From Rhodococcoides kyotonense (GTDB lineage: Bacteria > Actinomycetota > Actinomycetes > Mycobacteriales > Mycobacteriaceae): 64,000 nt of DNA. Positions 60,253-64,000 of this stretch are shown one piece after another (within the stretch, counting starts at the first letter, position 1; each line of letters starts with the position of its first letter). The notes under the pieces were generated by a model. It had not been told where the DNA came from and searched no databases. It saw nothing but the letters and a program-made list of their open reading frames with translations. The DNA lies in NCBI RefSeq assembly GCF_900188125.1, contig NZ_FZOW01000017.1:45424-109423 (forward strand), given 5' to 3'. The position numbers and the translations under genes are program-made.

Positions 60253-60719
60253 GGCCTGTCCATCATGCCCCGGCGAACTATCGGTGCCCGTTCTGCCGAT
60301 TCGCTAGGAACGAGTTCGACGAACTGAACGCGGAGGGTGACCTCGTCGCGCGTACCGATGCGGTGGTGGCGAGAGTGTCGCCGAAGTGGTGGCCGAACAA
60401 CCCGGGTCACGTCATCGTGTCGCCAGTCGAGCACTTCGAGAATTTATACGAACTGCCTCAGGCCGTCGGGCAGGCGTTGTTCGATTCGATTCAGAAGGTT
60501 GCCATCGCGATGCGTGAAACCTATTGCTGCGACGGTATATCGACGCGACAACACAACGAGCCGGCAGGAGGGCAGGATGTGTGGCATCACCACGTCCACG
60601 TCTTCCCTCGGTATCACGGAGACGATCTCTACCTCCGCCACGATGAGTCCGTGTACGTCCCAGTCGAGGATCGAGCAAGGTATGGATCGTTGCTGCGAGA
60701 ATTTCTGAAGGAGGAGTGA
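60249..60719 (+). CDS. HIT-family nucleotide hydrolase
   Basis: 156 aa from ATG 60249. CPFCRF zinc-type Cys pair near the N-terminus, FNPGHV-like NNPGHVIVSPVEHFENLYEL, and the histidine triad VWHHHVHVFPRYHGDD. HIT proteins hydrolyse or transfer nucleotidyl groups on small phosphorylated substrates. Downstream lies the truncated TmrB-like gene, an arrangement partly repeated as a relic at 47381. Confidence 0.9.
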   Translation: MRPVHHAPANYRCPFCRFARNEFDELNAEGDLVARTDAVVARVSPKWWPNNPGHVIVSPVEHFENLYELPQAVGQALFDSIQKVAIAMRETYCCDGISTRQHNEPAGGQDVWHHHVHVFPRYHGDDLYLRHDESVYVPVEDRARYGSLLREFLKEE

Positions 60720-60726
60720 GACTTTC

Positions 60727-60882
60727 GTGATCGTCTGGTTGAACGGGACGCATGGGGTCGGTAAGACGGCGACTAGTTCGCTTGTCCAACAGCTTGTTCC
60801 AGGCTCGCGGGTGTTCGACGCCGAGAAAGTCGGGGAAACACTGATGGACATCACGCCTGGTCACCCTGCCCTGAGGGCGTAA
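60727..60882 (+). pseudogene. Truncated TmrB-like ATP-binding protein
   Basis: 51 codons from GTG 60727: VIVWLNGTHGVGKTATSSLV gives an intact P-loop, then SRVFDAEKVGETLMDITPGH, matching the first quarter of the TmrB-like ATPase family (tunicamycin resistance type), which has about 180 residues. It stops at TAA 60880-60882 and the rest is missing. The following bases resemble the 3' end of the permease gene at 58123, marking a rearrangement point. Confidence 0.85.
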
Positions 60883-60886
60883 GTCC

Positions 60887-61957
60887 TCATCGTGTCGGCG
60901 GTTGTGTAGGTAGGCTCGTGGAGCCGAGGTCCGACATGTCGAGTACGAAGCGGTAGCGGACGTCGCCTTTGTCCAATCGCTCGAATGCGACGTCTACTTG
61001 TGCGGACGTCAGAGTTTCCACGTCCGCTGTGATCCCGTGCTCGCCGCAGAAGTCCAGCATGTCCTGGGTGTATGCGGTCCCCCCGCTGCCTGCCGAACTG
61101 AGAGATTTCCGTCCGATGAGCAAGTCCAGAGTTTCGACGGCGACAGGACCGAGATGTCCGACGGTGCAGAGGGTTCCGTCGAGCGCCAGGACTCTCAAGT
61201 AGGGCGCCACGTCGTGTTCGACGGGTATGCAGTCGATGACGAGGTCGAGTGTTCCGGTCGCTGTGGCCATTGCCTCCGGGTCGGTGGAGATGACACTACG
61301 GTGTGCGCCGAGTGCCTCTGCGTCGACGGCTTTCGCTGCGGATGTGGTGAAGACGGTGACGTCAGCGCCGAGCGCCCGAGCGAACTTGACTGCCAGATGT
61401 CCCAATCCGCCGATGCCTGCAACGCCGACACGACTGCCTGGCCCGACGCCATTGCTGCGCAACGGTTCCCAGACTGTGACACCTGCGCACATCAGCGGTG
61501 CGACTGCCGAGGGGTCGAGATGCTCGGGGCGGTGATAAGTGAAGCGCTCTCGGACGATGTATTCGTCGGAGTAGGCACCGATGGTCGTCGTGCCGTCGAC
61601 GCGGTCGGCGCCGCCGTAGGTGAGTGTGGGGATGTCGCGGCAGAAGTTCTCCTGGCTGGCATGGCACATGTCGCAGGTTCCGCATGAGTCGACGATATTG
61701 CCGACAGCCACCGGGTCTCCCACCGTGAACGCCGTGACCTCAGAGCCGATGGCGGAGACCACCCCGACGAACTCATGGCCCGGTGTGGTCGGGAACTGGC
61801 CGTCGGGATTCTTCACGGTGTGCAGATCGGTATGACAGACACCGCAATGGGTGATGTGCACTGCGATGTCATCGGGGCGCAGGTCACGGCGGGTGAAGTC
61901 GAACCGAGTCGCGGGTCCGCCCGGTTCGGTGAAGCGGTATCCGGTGGCGTGGCGCAT
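60887..61957 (-). CDS. Zinc-dependent NAD(P)-linked alcohol dehydrogenase (YahK/CAD type)
   Basis: 356 aa from ATG 61957, AAAGGA upstream. Catalytic zinc ligands CGVCHTDLH and GHEFVGVV, structural zinc cysteines in CGTCDMCHASQENFC, NADP site GVAGIGGLGHLAVKFARALG. Cinnamyl-alcohol-dehydrogenase-like aldehyde reductase. The last 12 codons run through the short segment similar to the permease end. Divergent from the TetR gene, with two operators between. Confidence 0.95.
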   Translation of the reverse strand: MRHATGYRFTEPGGPATRFDFTRRDLRPDDIAVHITHCGVCHTDLHTVKNPDGQFPTTPGHEFVGVVSAIGSEVTAFTVGDPVAVGNIVDSCGTCDMCHASQENFCRDIPTLTYGGADRVDGTTTIGAYSDEYIVRERFTYHRPEHLDPSAVAPLMCAGVTVWEPLRSNGVGPGSRVGVAGIGGLGHLAVKFARALGADVTVFTTSAAKAVDAEALGAHRSVISTDPEAMATATGTLDLVIDCIPVEHDVAPYLRVLALDGTLCTVGHLGPVAVETLDLLIGRKSLSSAGSGGTAYTQDMLDFCGEHGITADVETLTSAQVDVAFERLDKGDVRYRFVLDMSDLGSTSLPTQPPTR

Positions 61958-61971
61958 GAGCAATCCTTTCC

Positions 61972-62034
61972 AACTAACTGGTTAGTTTGGACTGTATAGC
62001 GCTGAGTCGAGCCGTGCAACCAACTAGTTGGTTG
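61972..62034. promoter_or_regulatory. Two TetR-type operators
   Basis: AACTAAC-TG-GTTAGTT (61972-61987) and the perfect palindrome CAACCAACTAGTTGGTTG (62017-62034), sharing the AAC(C/T)AAC half-site, lie between the divergent dehydrogenase and TetR genes. A TAGGGT box (62038-62043) follows for the regulator. Confidence 0.85.
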
Positions 62035-62041
62035 CGGTAGG

Positions 62042-62629
62042 GTGTCGCCCGTGGGAGATGCAACGGCGACACGTGAACGGATTCTCGAAGCAGGCACTGC
62101 GGAGTTCGCTCAGTTCGGTCTCGCGGGGGCGCGGGTGGACAGAATCGCATCGAACGCGTCGATCAACAAGGCGCAGATCTACAGCTACTTCGGCAGCAAG
62201 GACAAACTCTTCGACGCCGTTTTCGATTACCGAGTCGACCTCGACATCGCCACCGTTCCACTCGATGCAGACGACATCCCGGGATACGTAATCGCTCTGT
62301 ACGACATGTATTTGGGTGATCCCGCGCTGGGGCGGTTGCTTGCCTGGGCTCGGCTCGAGCGCACTCCCGTCGGCGCGCTGTTTCATCACCGGGGGGATCC
62401 GGACCGGGCGAAGCTCGACGTCCTGGCCGACGCCCAGGAGCGTGGAGTTCTCGTCGACGATATTGCGCCGGAAGACCTTTGGGCAATGATAGTTTCGCTG
62501 GCGGCGACATGGGCTCAAGCAGCAATCGTGCATACAGCCGATGCTGACGAGGACCCACTCGTGCACAGTCGGCGCAAGGGCGCGCTGGCGTCTACGGCTC
62601 GACGGGCTTTCTGTCAGTCGATCGACTAG
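62042..62629 (+). CDS. TetR-family transcriptional regulator
   Basis: 195 aa from GTG 62042; GTG 62051 fits a leaderless start 7 nt after TAGGGT and is a good alternative. HTH RERILEAGTAEFAQFGLAGA, VDRIASNASINKAQIYSYFG and ligand domain with LLAWARLERTPVGALF. It very likely represses itself and the divergent dehydrogenase through the palindromes at 61972-62034. Confidence 0.93.
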   Translation: MSPVGDATATRERILEAGTAEFAQFGLAGARVDRIASNASINKAQIYSYFGSKDKLFDAVFDYRVDLDIATVPLDADDIPGYVIALYDMYLGDPALGRLLAWARLERTPVGALFHHRGDPDRAKLDVLADAQERGVLVDDIAPEDLWAMIVSLAATWAQAAIVHTADADEDPLVHSRRKGALASTARRAFCQSID

Positions 62630-62707
62630 GGGCTCAGGCGGGTCTGCTAGCCGGCTGACAACGGATCGCCGACGCGATGCCAGCGCGATCTGTGTAACGA
62701 GCGCGGG

Positions 62708-63328
62708 CTATGTGAGGCCGTTCGCAGCTGCGAACGGATCCCAGTCGGACGAGGTGTGGACCTCCAATTCTGCTGCAGCTGTGATGAGTTCGGCCCTCTC
62801 ATTGCCGAACAGTTTCGTGACGAGGGCGGTAGCCATATCCATTCCGGCAGCTACGCCCGAGGAGGTCCAACGGTCGCGGTCCTCGACCCAACGCGCCTTG
62901 GCGACCCATTCGACAGAAGAACCATGCGACGTCGCCCATTCCCAGGCGCGCTTGTTCGACGTCGCACGATAGCCGTCGAGCAATCCGGCTGCTGCGAGGA
63001 CAGCCGATCCAGTGCACACCGACGTCACCAGTCGGGCGTCGCTGGAGAATCGGGCGATCCACGTGAGGAAGGCGTCGTCGTGCACGAGTGAGCGGGTGCC
63101 ACGTCCGCCGGGCAGCAGAACGATGTCGGGGGATCGGGCGTCGTCGTAACCCACTGTTGCAACTACTTCGGTGCCTTGGCTGCTGCGCACCGGTCCGGCG
63201 GAAGGGCCGACCATCTCGACGGCGATGTCGTCGGGCATCATGCCGAACAGGCCGACGGGGCCGAAGACGTCGAGCAGCTCGAAACCGTCGAACAGTACGA
63301 CCGACACGCGTCTCCGAGGCTCATTCAC
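62708..63328 (-). CDS. DJ-1/PfpI family protein
   Basis: 206 aa. Rossmann-like alpha/beta fold: RRVSVVLFDGFELLDVFGPV at the N-terminus, the conserved Cys at the nucleophile elbow in TSVCTGSAVLAAAGLLDG, and DRDRWTSSGVAAGMDMATAL. Resembles isonitrile hydratase-type and AraC-linked members, but no HTH domain is attached. The HTH-containing partner may be missing or separate. Reaction unknown. Confidence 0.88.
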   Translation of the reverse strand: MNEPRRRVSVVLFDGFELLDVFGPVGLFGMMPDDIAVEMVGPSAGPVRSSQGTEVVATVGYDDARSPDIVLLPGGRGTRSLVHDDAFLTWIARFSSDARLVTSVCTGSAVLAAAGLLDGYRATSNKRAWEWATSHGSSVEWVAKARWVEDRDRWTSSGVAAGMDMATALVTKLFGNERAELITAAAELEVHTSSDWDPFAAANGLT

Positions 63329-63489
63329 GGTGTGAGTATGGCAGCTGAAGCGGACTCGTTGGGTTCGTCATGTTTCCAGTCTGTTCGGCGGCAATTTAGT
63401 TTCTTCAAACGGGTTGTTGCTCAGCCATTCTCGGATGGGGGTGCGGCGGACGTGAGCCGGTAGGGGACGGGGGTGATTTCAGTTTGTAT

Positions 63490-63530
63490 TCGAAAGTATG
63501 TTCGACAAACGCTGGATTGTGGGTTAGACT
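63490..63530 (+). promoter_or_regulatory. SOS box and promoter of the DUF222 gene
   Basis: TCGAAAGTATGTTCGA (63490-63505) matches the mycobacterial LexA site TCGAAC-N4-GTTCGA in 11 of 12 fixed positions. It overlaps a -35 TTCGAC (63501-63506); -10 TAGACT (63525-63530) follows after 18 bp and the ATG at 63537 lies 6 nt further on, so the mRNA is probably leaderless. Confidence 0.75.
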
Positions 63531-63536
63531 TGTCGC

Positions 63537-64000
63537 ATGCTTTCGGGGGATGGCGTTGCGGGGGAATCGGATTCGGCGTTGGCCGATTCGGTGCTGAGTG
63601 GCGTGGTGCCGGATTCTTCGGTGTCTGCTGGTTCGTCGGTGCCTGCTGATGCTTCTGCTGCTTCTGGTGGTGGGTCGTTGCTCGATGGTGTGGTGTTGCC
63701 GATCGTGGATCCGGAGTTGCGGGGTGTGGTCGAGGACATCGAGGGTGGGGTGGGGCGGTTGCGGGGGCGGGATACTGTCGCGATTTCGAATGCGGATCGT
63801 CGGGCGTTGCTGACGCGGATGGAGGCGGTGTCGCGTAGTGTGTTCGGGTTGTCGCATACGTGGATCGCGGATCTGCTGGTCCAGCATGGTTTGGACGGGA
63901 TCGATGGGTCGGTTCCGGATGCGTTGGCGGTGTTGATGCGGATCTCGCGGACGCGGGCGTCTCAGCGGATTCGGTATTCGCAGGAGTTCGGGAAGCGGAC
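63537..64000 (+). CDS. DUF222 (13E12-type) HNH endonuclease family protein, N-terminal part
   Basis: The open frame from ATG 63537 continues past the right edge; 154 codons are visible. After a Ser/Ala-rich, probably disordered 50 residues comes the DUF222 start (DPELRGVVEDIEGGVGRLRG, DRRALLTRMEAVSRSVFGLS, LAVLMRISRTRASQRIRYSQ). In 13E12-type proteins DUF222 is followed by an HNH nuclease domain, which would lie outside the window. These genes are repeated many times in mycobacterial and rhodococcal genomes, and several in M. tuberculosis are LexA-controlled. Confidence 0.85.
   Translation, partial: MLSGDGVAGESDSALADSVLSGVVPDSSVSAGSSVPADASAASGGGSLLDGVVLPIVDPELRGVVEDIEGGVGRLRGRDTVAISNADRRALLTRMEAVSRSVFGLSHTWIADLLVQHGLDGIDGSVPDALAVLMRISRTRASQRIRYSQEFGKR

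Noticed and set aside
1..64000. CRISPR arrays, rRNA and tRNA genes
   Set aside because: No regularly spaced repeats and no sequence with tRNA or rRNA hallmarks were noticed.

Overview
The window comes from a high-GC actinobacterium. GTG/TTG starts, ATGA/GTGA gene overlaps, leaderless-type promoters, a DUF222 (13E12-type) endonuclease gene with a mycobacterial-type SOS box, RES/Xre and Asp23 loci, and fucose/glucuronate/pyruvate-type exopolysaccharide genes fit the Mycobacteriales. Rhodococcus or Rhodococcoides is the best guess (inference; no marker gene fixes the genus). No rRNA, tRNA or CRISPR array was recognised.

Layout. 1-19.5 kb is an accessory patchwork. It holds secreted proteins, orphan immunity-like proteins (a barstar domain at 1.7 kb, an SMI1/KNR4 domain at 12 kb), small regulator/enzyme pairs (MmyB-like regulator with SDR; MerR with oxidoreductase; MarR with VOC protein), a glycosyltransferase/methyltransferase/kinase-like operon on the minus strand (8.7 to 4.9 kb), and several broken genes (GNAT acetyltransferase, peptide deformylase, DUF6036 nucleotidyltransferase). 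Two families of short dispersed repeats are scattered here: four palindromic copies and three copies of a 65-bp element.

19.7-44.9 kb is an exopolysaccharide locus: UDP-glucose dehydrogenase, an initiating polyprenyl glycosylphosphotransferase, then a visibly AT-richer block (about 23.2-32.7 kb) with its own glycosyltransferases, Wzy-like polymerase, GT-C protein, Wzx-like flippase, pyruvyltransferase and acetyltransferase. A GC-rich block follows with gmd/fcl (GDP-L-fucose), a second Wzy/Wzx pair, more glycosyltransferases, several hexapeptide acyltransferases and a lipoprotein glycoside hydrolase. The genes imply an acidic, acylated, fucose- and glucuronate-containing polymer.

45-49.6 kb holds a membrane protein, a GNAT enzyme, a RES/Xre toxin-antitoxin pair, relics of genes that have relatives elsewhere in this window, a 28-bp perfect hairpin, and a MerR/SDR pair with a MerR-type promoter. 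49.6-53.7 kb is an Asp23/Gls24 envelope-stress locus: a seven-gene minus-strand operon, including a 59-aa membrane protein and a small protein with a J-domain-like HPD motif, divergent from an ECF sigma factor and another Asp23-like gene. 53.7-58.9 kb is a catabolic locus (FCD-type GntR, HMG-CoA-lyase-like enzyme, CaiB/BaiF CoA-transferase, divergent GntP-type permease and a membrane protein), probably for an organic acid activated as a CoA thioester. 58.9-63.3 kb carries a kinase-like protein, an NTF2-like protein, a HIT protein next to a truncated TmrB-like gene, a zinc alcohol dehydrogenase with a divergent TetR regulator and two clear operators, and a DJ-1/PfpI protein. The window ends inside the DUF222 gene.
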